Source: Icerya purchasi (lineage: Eukaryota > Arthropoda > Insecta > Hemiptera > Monophlebidae). Taken from it: a DNA stretch of 64,000 bases. Of this stretch, positions 36,300-47,957 are shown piece after piece. Below the pieces are notes generated by a model, which was not told the origin of the DNA, made no database searches, and saw only the letters and a program-made list of their open reading frames with translations. Numbering within the stretch: the stretch's first letter is position 1; every line of letters begins with the position of its first letter. The translations under genes and the position numbers were made by a program. The stretch is from contig CM077115.1 of NCBI GenBank assembly GCA_039619475.1, positions 501,043,352-501,107,351 on the forward strand. Direction: 5' to 3'.

Positions 36300-36870
36300 T
36301 AAAACGAACAGATTAACGTTGATCGAAAATTTGACAACGAAATTGTACGTAGGAAGAAGAATTATCTTTTGAAAGAAACTGCATGTCTCCCATCCACTGT
36401 TTGCAGTTCAGAAATTCCTCTGGGTTACTAGAAAAAAGTTGATCAAGATGTTAATTTTCCCAGTTGTACTATACGCAGCAGACATTTGAACAATAAAAAA
36501 GTAAACGGAGAATCGATGCTTTCGAGTTATTGGTACGGAGGAAAATCCTAAAAACACCATTAACGACCGATCCTGCCCTAATTGACGAAATCAGCGAGCC
36601 AAAAGGTTGAGTGCACTCTGCGAAAAACGGATTCTCGAGCTGTTTGGGTACGTCGCAAGGGGTGGGACATACAATTGGGAAAACACGGCGTTGTTGGAGA
36701 GAATGTCAAGGAGGAAAAGGACAACCACGGTTATGCTGGATTAACACCGTAAAAAATCGACCGGGTACGCTTAAAAAGGCGATCTTAGCGGCCCAGGGCT
36801 GAAAAGAATGGAGACGAATTTGTCACGGGTCACAACAGCCCGATTAACTAAAACGAAGAAGAAGAACGTG
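36300..36870 (+). mobile_element. Decayed LINE, RT C-terminal region (RTE/CR1-like)
   Basis: With frame shifts and stops removed by eye, blocks typical of insect RTE/CR1-like polyproteins appear in order: a KKLIKMLIFPVVLYAAD block (family W.VALYG.E.W), ENRCFRVIG, LCEKRILELFGYVARGG (family RILRFFGHI.RR), and RMSRRKRTTTVMLD (family EGKR.RGR...W.D). No single frame is intact. Strand is opposite to the myosin gene. Confidence 0.6.
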
Positions 36871-38149
36871 AAGTTTACAATAGAACATGATAAAGGTGCT
36901 AAAGAAGAAGCGAATGAAGAGAAGAGGAGGCGAATCGCCGGAAGGCTGTTATGACAAAGGTTAATATCGATAGTGAGGTAAAACAAATGAAAAACACAGT
37001 TTGGAATCGATGAATAAATTCACGATGAAAATAGTTATAAATTGTTTTTGGTACAAAGACAGCTAACTCGTTTTCAATAGTTCTAATCAACAGCATAAAG
37101 TAAATAATTAGATTTCGCGAGAAAATGCTTAATTATTTGTTAAATAGCATAACACATAATAGCTAGATTCGGAAAAGGACCGGACGATTTTTACCCGATA
37201 ATGTGCCTTTTAATTTTATACAAAATAATTACCGTATATAATCCCATCTCGGGTGGGGGGGGATTAAGTAATAGCCGCAGAACAGAAAAAGTACTGGAAA
37301 ACGCAGATGTAAAGAGCGAATATTTATAGATAAACTATTTTGGAAAATGTACTCGTTTGGAATAATTAGACTAAAACTGAAATATTGGAGATTAAATCTC
37401 TAACTAGAAGAAAGATGACAAAATGTAACATACAGCAGCCGAGAAACTCAACAATTAAAATGTGAAAAAGAGGCCGCTAGAGGCTTAACGTATCAGAACT
37501 ACTAAAAACCGCACGCAAACGAACTATTGAATAAAAATCCGTTCAGTGACATTTACATAACCCAAAACAGCGAAAAACTGGCTTTCTTAAGAAGAAATTT
37601 CACTAAAACAGACGAAATAAAAAGCAAAATAATTAATTAGAAACGTGAGAGGAAGAATATGCACTTCGCGGCAGGTACTGCAAGAAAATCGGACAAAGTA
37701 GCAACAATGGATTTTCATTCATAAAAGGAGAACTGTTCTCAGAGACAGAGCGATTTATAAGACGGTGTGGTGAACTTTGAAAATTGCAAAAAGTTCCTAA
37801 TTGGAAATAAAAGTTGCGGATGTTCTGTTACGCCATAGTAGACTAGCCCTGAACAACTTAATTAGTAGTCTAAAAATATTTATTTACCTGAATACGGACC
37901 TATACGAGAAATATAGAAAATATCAAGTCCATCTGAACAGAGAATTTTTCAATAGTTATGCCATTTCCTTAAGTGTAGTGGTACTTGATTAAATACGCAT
38001 TTCTTGTAAATGTTTTAACGGATGAAAGATTATAAAGGGGCGAAGGTCAAAAATTAATTTCGAAAATGTAAATTAATGAAATAAATATGTATTCTCCTTA
38101 ATAGTCGTCCATCCTTTTTTGAACATATTAATTTACTCTCTCCCGTTCT
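36871..38149. other. Intron; weak LINE-like traces at about 37440-37800
   Basis: Mostly unremarkable AT-rich sequence. Between 37440 and 37800 the + strand gives fragments (LAFLRRNFTKTDEI, RYCKKIGQSSNNGF, GELFSETERF) that recall the post-RT region of the LINE seen at 45200, but this is weak. Confidence 0.3.
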
Positions 38150-39500
38150 GCTCTTAAAAGACTAAATCCGCAGGAGCCCTGTCTGCGACTAATTGGCGAA
38201 GCGATCCTTATGTACTTATTATTTTCTTACACAAATCGCTTCAAATTTGGTTACTGTTCCTTTGTCTAAAAATGCTTGAAAATCCCTTCTCTCTAAACTA
38301 AATGTAATCCATAATTCTTGTCTTCGTCTCTGCCCTACTCCTCTCTTAAGTCTTCTCCGATTTCAGCAATATTCTCTGAATCAAATACGGCCCCTCTGTT
38401 CATCCGTAAATCTCCTATTTAGTATATTGTTTCCTCGCGAAATACCGCTGACGTCTTCCAAACTTCTTTCTTACTACATATCCATATTATAAACAGCTGG
38501 CGTTTTACGCCAAAGAAAATTCCTATCCTTGCTCACATCTTCTTACGACTTAATTCTTACTCGCCCTCTTATTTCCGCCTTCTACTTGGCTAATCTCATG
38601 CGGGTTTTTACCTGCCCTTACCGTCCGAACCTTTATCTCGGAACGTCGCTATGCAGGAATTCTAGAACACTATTAATTCCTTATTTCCTCTTCACATGAC
38701 CGATGGCTCCCTCATGAAGTTGGAGCCCCTTTTATCCTCCCGGAAATTAATCATTCTGAATCCTGTACACTTTTGTCCTTTTGCTCTTTATATTTACAAC
38801 TGATATCATGGCTATCCTACGTTCTGTTTTTATGTTTTCTCCCGCCACTATTTTGATTATCTCTGTTTTCATGGGCGCTCTTCAGGCCATATGTTCTGCT
38901 TTTCCCACTGACTCCTGTGATTTTATCATCTTTGGTGATCTTTTTTTTTTTTTCTTCACTTGATTCGTATTGATTTGTTATAAATTCTCCTAGTCATGCA
39001 GGCATACACAGCAACAAATTGGCGGATTCTCTCTCTTGAATACCGGGTGTTCGAATCTCCTACTTATTTTCAAAACACTGCATTCAAGATGCTAGTCTGA
39101 TATCCCGTCGTTTTCTAATAATCTATCTCAATACCTGTCTATTTACCCTACGCTTCTTTCCAACTGTGGTTCTTTCATTTCCCCCCCACTTCGGCATTCT
39201 GCGATCACTTCCATTATTCGCCTACGTTTTAACCATATTTACAGTTATCTTCTTCTCGTTTCACAGTTATTATCCCTACCATCTTCTCCGTTTTGACCTC
39301 TTCACTTGAACGAGTGGCTTTCCGTGATTTTAATCATATTCTTTTTGAGTGTCCTTCTTAAATGAACGTTCTGTCTTTTACTCACAACTTCTAGCACTTG
39401 ACGTTTCTGTTCCGTGCTTCGTATATCATGTCATTCCCTTTTTTGTCCATCATTCCTGTACTTAATTTTTTTATATTATCAATTACTGGCCGAATTTTTA
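38150..39500 (+). mobile_element. Old LINE relic, post-RT linker plus RNase H (family R)
   Basis: Broken by many stops and shifts but with blocks in family order: SSPISAIFSESNTAPLFI (about 38355-38410), MTDGSLMKLEPLLSS (RNase H first Asp, about 38696), FMGALQAIC (38865) and DFIIFGDL, SPSHAGIHSNKLADSL (about 38985-39030), then AITSIIRLRFNHI, FNHILFECPS (about 39330) and NERSVFYSQLLALDV. Oldest-looking copy of the family in the window. Confidence 0.7.
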
Positions 39501-40978
39501 ACTGTTGATTTTCTTTCCTCTCCCCTATATTGCTTCTGAACATAGAATCTTTGTTATCGCCCCCCCCCTCCCCCAGGGGGGGCGAAGAAAACGGCAATCA
39601 TAAGTAAGAGAGACAGGACGCAGGGCATGAAGTATAGCAAAGAATGTAAATAACGAATTCTCCAAATGGAAAAAAAAAAAATCTTATACTTGGCACTTCT
39701 TCTTAGTGTGATACTTGATTTCTTAATTATTCTGTCCATGGTTGTTTTTTTTTTGCAATGGAGTGAAAAAAGACAACCTGACTTTATCTTCAATTATTTC
39801 TCCGGGCACATTTTTCTTTTCAGATGTGTTTCTCCAGACTTAGTCCCTCACCAATACGCTCTGCTATTTATTTAACGGTTTTTAACCACAGTACAAATTG
39901 AAACGAAAATCCGAAACAGCATGAAGATACTCGCATTCAACTGTTTCAAGTTTATACTGTCCTTTTTTAAGTTCTTTAAGTTTTCGATATTGTTGGTAAT
40001 AGTTTTAGGGCAGTTTCAAACTTAACCAGCTACATCTAGTGTTCGATTTGTTCTTTTTAAATTAGTTTTGGAAAGGGTTTTTTTTTTTTTTTTTGCATCA
40101 TTTCCCATCGTTGTAATAATAAATTGAAGAAAAATATCTGAAACCTTTGAATTCCGGACGTGTCAGATGTTGCAGTCAAAATGATCGATGCGTGAAATCT
40201 AATTAAATTCAAAAAAAGAGCCACGAGATATTTCAAGTAAATTCGATTTTTCGAAATCTGGCTTGTATATTTCTGTACCCGTTAGCTTAATTGACAGCGG
40301 TAAAATTTTAGTATCCAATTCATCTTTCTCTAATTTATAAGAAGTAACAGCTAGTGCCATTTCCTCTTTATAGAGTTAACGGATTACTCGGATAAATCAT
40401 TCAGTTTTAGAGATATAAAACAAAAAAAACCGTATTATACTAGTATTTTGTAAAACATCATTAATAATGTTCCACTGGCCAGCCTTCGATTATATTTAAT
40501 TTTACGTCGTCCCGGGAGAGGTAAAAATCAGCCTTTCTATTTAAATTTTCCAAAGCAGATTTCAGTATTGCACGATTTAGAGGATAATTAAGTTTAAGAA
40601 GTTTCCTTAACAAGCAGACGGTTTAATGCTTACTTGGACTTTGTATCGTGCTTTTTAATAGAAAACCGCACTGCCAAGTAAAGTAGTGAATTGCAGCATG
40701 CAAAATTTCACACGCAGCCCCCTTTTTTCAAATCCGGGGAACTGATGTGGCGTTGCAGAGTGGCGGAAAAAAAGGGAATTAAATTATTATCAACTGGGGG
40801 AAATTCGCTAAAAAATAATCGAGATCGTCCGGTTATAGAAAGTTTCCTTTTGTCGCCGTTGTAAAACGTTAAATATTATTTCACCCCGTCTGCACCTGTT
40901 CTCTTCTGATAGCCTCAGCTTGCCCTACAATACCGGGGGAAAAAGGTTATTAGGATTGCGGAGAAACGGTGTACTTAC
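39501..40978. other. Intron, nothing recognised
   Basis: Rest of the 5.1-kb intron between exons 1 and 2. C and G homopolymers near 39560-39590; short open frames here look like chance. Confidence 0.45.
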
Positions 40979-41389
40979 TATTTAAATGCGACGCCAAATT
41001 CGGTATGGACGGTGGAAGAGGAAGCTGATTTTTTGGTAATGTCTTCGGGATGCCGCTGATTTTGTGACTGACATTGTTGCTATTGGCGGCGACGGTGGCG
41101 GCGGTGGTGGCGGCGGTGGCTGGAGCAGCAGCGTTATTCAAGTTTAACAGTACGGCGCTATTAGCGGCACCATTGTTGCCGACGGTGACATTTGTTGCAC
41201 TGTTACAATTGGAGCTATTGTTTGCGGCTCCGGCAGAACGAGTGAAATTGAATGGCGTCTGTTGCTGCGCGCTGCTCAGATTAGGCGAACCTCCTTGAAC
41301 GTGCAACCGATTCCTCAAGGTTACCAGCTCGGAACTTAAACTTCTGAGTCTCTGCTGTAAATGAACCGCCTCGTTTGAAGATGAAGCGT
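40979..41389 (-). CDS. dachs: Dachs-like myosin, first exon recognised (N-terminal extension)
   Basis: 411 nt. The acceptor is a long pyrimidine tract plus gattgcag, so the in-frame ATG upstream at 41420 lies in the tract and is not a start. Donor is aata|gtaagt. The exon enters with two bases and leaves with one, joining exon 2 in frame. It encodes residues 1-136 of the partial protein: an amphipathic, coiled-coil-like start (VHLQQRLRSLSSELVTLRNR), then Asn/Ser/Ala/Thr-rich low-complexity sequence (NNAAAPATAATTAATVAANS) and a proline-rich end (KTLPKNQLPLPPSIPNL). Such a disordered N-terminal extension precedes the motor in Dachs. The preceding exon, with the start codon, was not found. Confidence 0.8.
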
Positions 41390-41527
41390 CTGCAATCAGA
41401 GAAGAAAAAAAAACAACCAAATACGCGGATTAATAACCACAGTTGACATAAAAAAACCGGTTTAGAGCGAAGATTCTGCGTGAATAAAACTCTAAACAAA
41501 ACGCATATTAAGTGTATACACGAAAAT

Positions 41528-41533
41528 CTTATT

Positions 41534-41602
<69 letters not shown>

Positions 41603-41607
41603 ATATA
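41528..41607. repeat. TA-rich minisatellite
   Basis: About four tandem units of roughly 20 bases, each a TTTA followed by TA repeats, just upstream of the exon at 40979-41389. Confidence 0.9.
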
Positions 41608-42849
41608 GGTAATATTTTTGAGGCCGGACGCTTTTTCCGGTATGCTGTCTCGTTTAAAATGCGAAAAAACTACAGAATTTTCGATTTCGTTCGGGGCATT
41701 GTTTACCGAATGATACCTGCCGAAAGGCTAATGAACTCTGCGCATAAAGTACAATACGATTCCAAAATGGCGCGCAAAAAAAATCACGATATCCGGTTAA
41801 TACGTTGAATTTCGAAGTTGTACCGGCAGTTGACCGGTATCTCAAGGAGAACGGTTTGAGACCGAAGAAGCTCTCTAGACACGGGAGATTTGAAAATACG
41901 AGTTTTGGCGCCGGAGGATCGTCTTCTATATATCTACCGGAGGTGTCCGTGAAGCAGGTTAGCTCCGACTATAATAACACACTTTTTTCTTAATCATTCC
42001 GATGATTAGAATTAGCGGTATCATTTCATCCCCGACTTGGAAAAGACGACACACTTTTTAATTCTCCTTCAGCGCGGAAACATAAAATACCGAAAGAAGA
42101 GTATATTAATCTCGTATTTCCAGTAGTTTCCGAACGATAAAACGACCGCACACCGCCACCGACATTACCCATTAAACAACAGCAGTTAAATCACACGCGA
42201 CGACGACTTGAAAAATGGCCAGGTCCTACTATTTTATTTTCAACATTTTTTTCCCATTGTTCATTTCGACAAGCGTCACTTCCATCCCGGTTCGGTGTTG
42301 TAGTGCTTTACGAAAAACGGAAAAACACAATTAAAAAGCGCCTTCACATTCTGTACAGTGCGCGTTTTAAATGTTTATTAATTTTTCATAAAATTAAAAC
42401 TGGTGGTCACAGGAAAACAATCGTCGACTGTAAACGCCTAATTTGCCTTTAATTGATAGGACGCGCCAAAAAATTTCAACGATAATTGAAAGATAAATAT
42501 TTAATAGGAAAAAAAATATCAGAATTTAGTATGCCTTTTTTGGACTAAAGAGAGACAAACACGCTTTTTATAAAACTCCCCCCCCACCCCTCTATTGAAA
42601 TTTTATGTAGAATGCGAGGAGCCGTATTATTACATATTCTTCTTAATGAGATCGGTTTTTGTTACTTTTTTTTTTTTTCTTCTTTTTTAGATATATTTTA
42701 ATTCCCTTGGGGGACATAGACGCAATAATTTTAAATAAAAAAGAATGATTAGAGCAGGTAAAGGTATTTGAGCACTGACTTTAATATCGTGAAATATACA
42801 CAAAATTAAATAAAATTCCTAACGTTGAATAAGTGTAAATTCAATTTAA
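41608..42849. other. Intron or upstream sequence, nothing recognised
   Basis: Somewhat less AT-rich at 41.6-42.2 kb. No exon ending in the required one-base phase was recognised. C homopolymer near 42578. Confidence 0.35.
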
Positions 42850-44750
42850 AAAGTATATCACGTTTATAACAGCTCGTACAAGGGCTTGATTCGTCTTAGC
42901 CTTCGGGCGAATCCACACTAAGAAATCAAACTGCGATTTTATTCGGATGACTGTTGAAGCCTCGCGTTCTTCCTTGAAGGCTATTAACTTCATTCGTGTC
43001 CAGAATTTTGAGATCACGATGTAAGACAACATTAAGAGTGTGTATACCACAAGAAGAGGCTATCAAATTCAAGCGAAGAACTTCATTTTTTAAATCTTGG
43101 TATAATAATACGTTTAATTTTATGCGACAGCGCTATACCGGCTTTAGGATGACTTAGGTATAATATGATGCGCCGTTTATTAACTCAAGCAACCAGTGTG
43201 ACATTGTGTAATTTAATAACAAGTTGTGTTGCGTTTCGTTTTAATATGTTTTTCCCGACACAGTCAACGATCGAGGTGCATAGCTCAGGTATCTGATTGA
43301 CTATTCGGAATGACCTTTCCGTTTGTAGCGTACAAAAAAAGTCAGCTCTAATTTTCTTTCGTTTGCGGATATCAGTAATAGAGCTAGCTGTAAGTTTTTG
43401 ACTGTAATTTCATCTGAGCCGTTGACTGAGAGCGCGCCATCTGCAAACATAGTGTAACCGAGAAATCCGTAGGAATGTTAGTAGAATAAATTAGGTATGG
43501 TATCCAGCACGCTCTGCTTTGGAGCTCCGGCTTGTATTGAATGGAGATTAGATGAAACTCCTTTGTATTCAACTTTGAAACTTCTATCATCTTTAATCTT
43601 TCATAATAGCTACGCGAAACAGAATATATTGTGAAGTTTATGACTGAGACCACCGTCGAATGCCCTTTTTCAGATGCAAGCATACCGCGAGTTGACAGAG
43701 AACTATCTGTCTTTAAACGCACGTTCGATTATTCACGTAACTCTATATATTTGCTTTACAGTTACGTGATGATTGCAGCACAATCAAGAATTTTAAACTG
43801 CCGCGGCCAGAAAAATTTTTCAAAAATTTCGGCTGAAACAGGACAGAGGTTGGTCCGTAGGATTGTATTCTTGAGGTTTTCCAAGCTTTGAAATAATAAT
43901 GATTTTCGGTAATTTGCACCAAAAGTCTTAAAATACCATTACATATGTAAGTAATAAAGACACAATAGTTATTTTTCTTAAAGTATTTTAGGTAATATGT
44001 CGTCCACACCTCGAGCTTTCTGAACTACTGATAGCTTTTGCCACCTCTCTGGAAATGACTCGAGGAATTTTTTCCAGCTCGATTAACATCTTGACACTGG
44101 AATTTTTATATTATTTGTCTTCAGCATATTCTCAAAATGAGAAAGCCAAAAGTTTCGCCATTCTCGCAAACTTCGCTTATCTCCACTGCCATTGCGAACG
44201 GCCTTTTGATAGTATGGGAGTGTTTAGTTCTGCGCGTAGCCTTCCGTAATGAGAAATCGTTCTCTCTTCCCGGGGAAAAGACGAAGCAGGCAAGCGCGCA
44301 ACGTTTCATTTTTCGTATTCATTCCAACGTTTCTTCGCTAAATTGATTAAAAATGGTTTCATCTTCGGCATTACGAGCGCGTTGCCATCGCTTACGTGTG
44401 CAGTTCGCTTTCTTAAATCATGTACTATCCGCGAACATGATAGAATCCGATGTTATAACAATGTTCATTTCGGTAGCTTCAGAAAAATCCGCTAGCGTAC
44501 TGCATTTGATAGATCTTCTGGTTATATGATACCTAGTAGTGGACAACGACAGTTTCAGTTTTCTTTTTTTTTGTGACAAAAGTTTGTAATTAATTCGCGA
44601 CGAAATAAGAAAGATTTGACAAGGATACGAACTGTTAATAGAATTCAGACTTGAACTTTGTGAAATGCTCGCTGCTCCTCTTTGTGACGCGCTTGTCACA
44701 AAATTCACGAAAGCTGCTACAGAAATCAAAAAAATTCCGATTTTCACTTT
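42850..44750 (-). mobile_element. Jockey-type LINE relic, endonuclease-RT
   Basis: Reading the minus strand from 44750 down, with shifts between frames, the blocks of a Jockey-clade pol appear in order. These are an endonuclease-like tail (SEATEMNIVI, 44480), IPRVISREVAKAISS (about 44070), KARGVDDILPKILKK (about 44000), LTYICNGILRL-like YICNGILRL and KAWKTSRIQSYGPTS, an EKAFDG trace (about 43660), APKQSVLDTIPNLFY then FADGA in place of FADD (about 43430), NGKVIPNS..HLDR (about 43270) and LHRDLKILDTNEV (about 43000). Stops and indels throughout; clearly dead. Upper boundary uncertain. Confidence 0.72.
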
Positions 44751-45199
44751 GTTTTCTCACTTTCGCTGATAAGACCATAACGCTCAGTCATTTAATAATG
44801 CTGCTCGAATACTTCATAAGAACCTAAAGAAATTCACACCGTGTTCGCTGTGTTTCGGTTGTATTTTATCGTAGCAAAAATATAACTTCACCGTCGTAGC
44901 ACACAACATTTCGTTTTTGAAATTGTGACAAAAAATAATTTATCTGCTTGAAAACGAATGTGTGAACTAAAAATTCCACGGCTTCAAAAAGAAAGTCATT
45001 CGGATCACAATCTTTGCTATAAAATATGCAAACTGGATCCGGCCTGACATTTTACGACTCCTGGCCTAGCATTCCGAGCAATTTCTAGGGGTGCAATTGA
45101 AGCGTTTATATTCTTTGCATATGAAAAACTGACGTGTGTCAGAGTGCAAAGCATTATAGTATAGCAAATAATTTCTATATAAATAATAATAATGATCTA
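44751..45199. other. Nothing recognised
   Basis: AT-rich sequence between two LINE relics; may belong to the 5' part of the Jockey-type relic. Confidence 0.3.
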
Positions 45200-45720
45200 A
45201 CAAAAGCAAGAATGCATTAAGCGACTATCGAAAGGACCGAAAAGGAGGCAGAGGATTAATACCATTGGAAAACCTACTAAACTGTCAAGTAGAGAAAATG
45301 GGAAAATGTTTCACTTGTAGGTTTACACGTTGAAATAAAACAGATAAGGACACAATCACTCGCTTAATATAAATAGTGTTACTTTCACTAGCAAACCGGA
45401 TAGACTTAAAAGAAACATGGAATACAAAAGCAGTTCAAGGAAAATTTCCACAAGAGAGCTAGTAGGCATGTAGATAAATATCTCCCAAACGAGTGGTTGA
45501 AACGTTTAATTCTGGAAACAGAGGGCTTTTTATATTGTAATCCAAGACTAGGCATTGACAACAAGAAATTACAAAAATTATATCATTGAAGATTCGAATG
45601 TCTCGGATAAATGTAGAGGATGCGAGAAAGAAAGTGAAACAATTAAGCATATTTCAGGCGGATGTGAGCAGCACGATCTTACACGAAAAGGCATAATGAT
45701 GGTCATCGACTTTTAACCCC
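45200..45720 (+). mobile_element. LINE relic, C-terminal zinc-knuckle region
   Basis: Blocks in order: RKGGRGLIPLENLLNCQ (family RKGGRGL..IE), SEWLKRLILETEGFL (family WL....L..ETE), NYKNYIIEDSNVSDKCRGC and SETIKHISGGCEQ (family CR.C....ETI.HI..GC). This C-x2-C...H-x4-C arrangement ends a class of insect non-LTR polyproteins. Several stops and frame changes are present. Confidence 0.6.
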
Positions 45721-46288
45721 GTTATTTTTTATTGTTTATATTTTGGCATCGCCTTTATTAAATTTATATATATATATTATAATAACTCCCGTGATTATGA
45801 AGCTTTGTTTTCGAAACGCGTTGGGGTATTTGATAAATTAAATAATTGTTTCAAATTGGTGTTTAAAATTAATTACTGTACAACATAAAAGAAGCAATGA
45901 GTGAAATAAACAGATATAGCGGCTATAGTTCACCAAAAGATTATAATTAAATATAGCTCAATTAAATCTAAACAACCGTATTATAGAAGTAATTTAAAGA
46001 AATTGTAGTAATTTATATTTAAAACTGTAAGGTGTACATTAACTACATTCAAGGAGGAAGCTTGCGAAACTGATCGCACCTCGACATTGAAATTAGTACA
46101 CAAAATAGTTTCAAATATAAATTTATTCGATTTGACTTACATGTTTGGATAATCTTAATTATATGCAATTAAATACTAAACACTTTAAATACAAAAAAGA
46201 TTATTTAACATTTATATTACATGTAACTCTATTAATTTTAAAAAACTTTACTTAAATTATTACTGATATATATATATATATATATATA
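45721..46288. other. Nothing recognised; ends in a TA array
   Basis: AT-rich sequence; the TA array at about 46266-46288 provides the TA next to the mariner terminus. Confidence 0.4.
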
Positions 46289-46740
46289 CAGGGTTGGCCA
46301 TATTAGGTGGACCCATTTATTTAACAAAAAAAACATGAAAAAAAACACATTTTTTGCAGTTTAAGTAAAAAATCATTTAATTTGGTTTAAGGAGATTTGA
46401 TTAAATCACTTTTTGAAGATTAAATCGCGCAAGTGGTCACCCTGAGCTCGAATGACGTAATGCGCCCGTTGTTCGGCATTTTCCATCGTATTTGCCAATG
46501 CTTCGGCCGATATGGCGGCTACTTCTGAGCGAATTGAGGCCTTAAGTCCATCTAGCCTCCCTGGCTTGTTTATATAAACTTTTGACTTCAAGTAGCCGCA
46601 GAGAAAAAAGTCTGGCAGTGTCAAATCCGGCGAACGCGGAGCCCAATCGAAACTTTGAATATAAGATAGGACACAGCTTTTCCGTAAGTTACAAATCAAT
46701 TCCCGAGCAGTGTTCCAGATTGGAAAAAGATAGCGATATT
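46289..46740 (-). mobile_element. Mariner/Tc1-type transposase 3' fragment
   Basis: Minus-strand frame 46406-46699 contains SFDWAPRSPDLTLPDFFLCG and YLKSKVYINKPGRLDGLKAS, then AEQRAHYVIRAQGDHLRDLI. This is the end of an insect mariner-like DDE transposase: W.PRSPDL.P.DFFLWG..K includes the last catalytic Asp, followed by the usual R....GGHL.DI. The element end is CAGGGTTGGCCATATTAGG at 46289, next to TA. The 5' two-thirds and the other terminus are missing. Confidence 0.8.
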
Positions 46741-47732
46741 TAAACGTATATCCGAATTTATGAAGTTCAGTGTAATCAACAAATAACTAAACAACCAAAA
46801 TTTTTAAAGTTCGCTAACAATACACAGCACTTTATTATGATCCAGTAAACGAGTATACTAACCGATAATTAGGTGCCATTCAGAGTAAAATAATTGTAGC
46901 AGATGCAAAAACAAGCTGGTGTGAATCTAATGGCAAACAGTTCTTCCGAAACTCAAGACTCTTTCCAGCTGATTAATGATTTATTTATAGTTATTGTCGG
47001 TGTGTTTCTTTTTTTTTTTTTTAAAAAGCTGCCGCTATTTGTCGTATAAATATAACTTCGAGTGTGAACATCATACAAAGTCTACCGTCAACTTAGTCGT
47101 ACTTTTATACCAGTTGAAGGCACCAAATTCCTCGATTTTGGCAGATACGTGTAATTTCCATTACTGGTTATAATCTTCAGTGCGTAATCAGATTTAACTA
47201 CGGAACCGATAAAACAGTTGTAAAATATTTTACACGAATAATTTCAAATTTAACTTGGAATTACATAGAATACACACTGAAGTTACTACAATGCTTCTTC
47301 GACTAACTAAACTGCTTTTTTTTTGAAGTCGATAAGGATGACAAATAATGTAGTATCGGACGAATATAAGAAATAGGCAAATTTAATTACTAACCTTATT
47401 GCTAATAGCTGAGCAAAAAATGCAAGTCTAAAACAGCGGCCAGTCCAGAAAAATGTGAAATCAATATTTACATAAACGAAATGGAAAACTATTGGGAGGG
47501 GAAAAAGACGATATTAGAAGAATATGAGTTAATAGTAAGATGCGAGAATTGGAAAAAAAGTGCAATGAGAACAAGATTAAAAGTAACCGAAAAGCACAAA
47601 ACAACCGAGCAGGTGAATGCAACAAGGAACAAAGAAAGCCAAAGTACACAACAGAATTCGGATAATTGAAAAATAATAATAAATTTAAAATGAAAAAATT
47701 AAATAATTAAATCACACAAAAACCACCATATA

Positions 47733-47763
<31 letters not shown>

Positions 47764-47957
47764 TAGGGGACCGGTCTCGCTGATCACCTTTGGACTTAAA
47801 ATTGTTTTACATTGTAAATTTTCATAGTATGCAAGTTAAAAAAAAAAATCAATACCGTAACTCATATAGAACTGATTGTGGAATTTTTTAAAACCTTTTT
47901 TTTTTAAAACTTGATTTTCACTTTTTCGAAATTTGGCCCCTTTAATTTTAAAATTTT
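46741..47957. other. Nothing recognised; TA array near 47728-47764
   Basis: AT-rich. A purine-rich open frame at 47481-47669 (Glu/Lys-rich) shows no domain. A sequence ggggaccggtctcgctgatc at 47765-47785 could be a repeat terminus. Confidence 0.35.

Noticed and set aside
41074..41298. Plus-strand Ala/Val/Leu-rich frame
   Set aside because: It is the antisense shadow of the Asn/Ala/Thr-rich myosin exon.
41391..41420. ATG at 41420 as the start of the low-complexity myosin exon
   Set aside because: It lies upstream of a long pyrimidine tract ending gattgcag, a splice acceptor; the codons between are poly-Phe/Ser from that tract.
44418..44747. Minus-strand frame with a signal-peptide-like start (MKIGIFLISVAAF)
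   Set aside because: It overlaps the 5' part of the Jockey-type relic, whose endonuclease-like block explains the second half; the hydrophobic start looks accidental.
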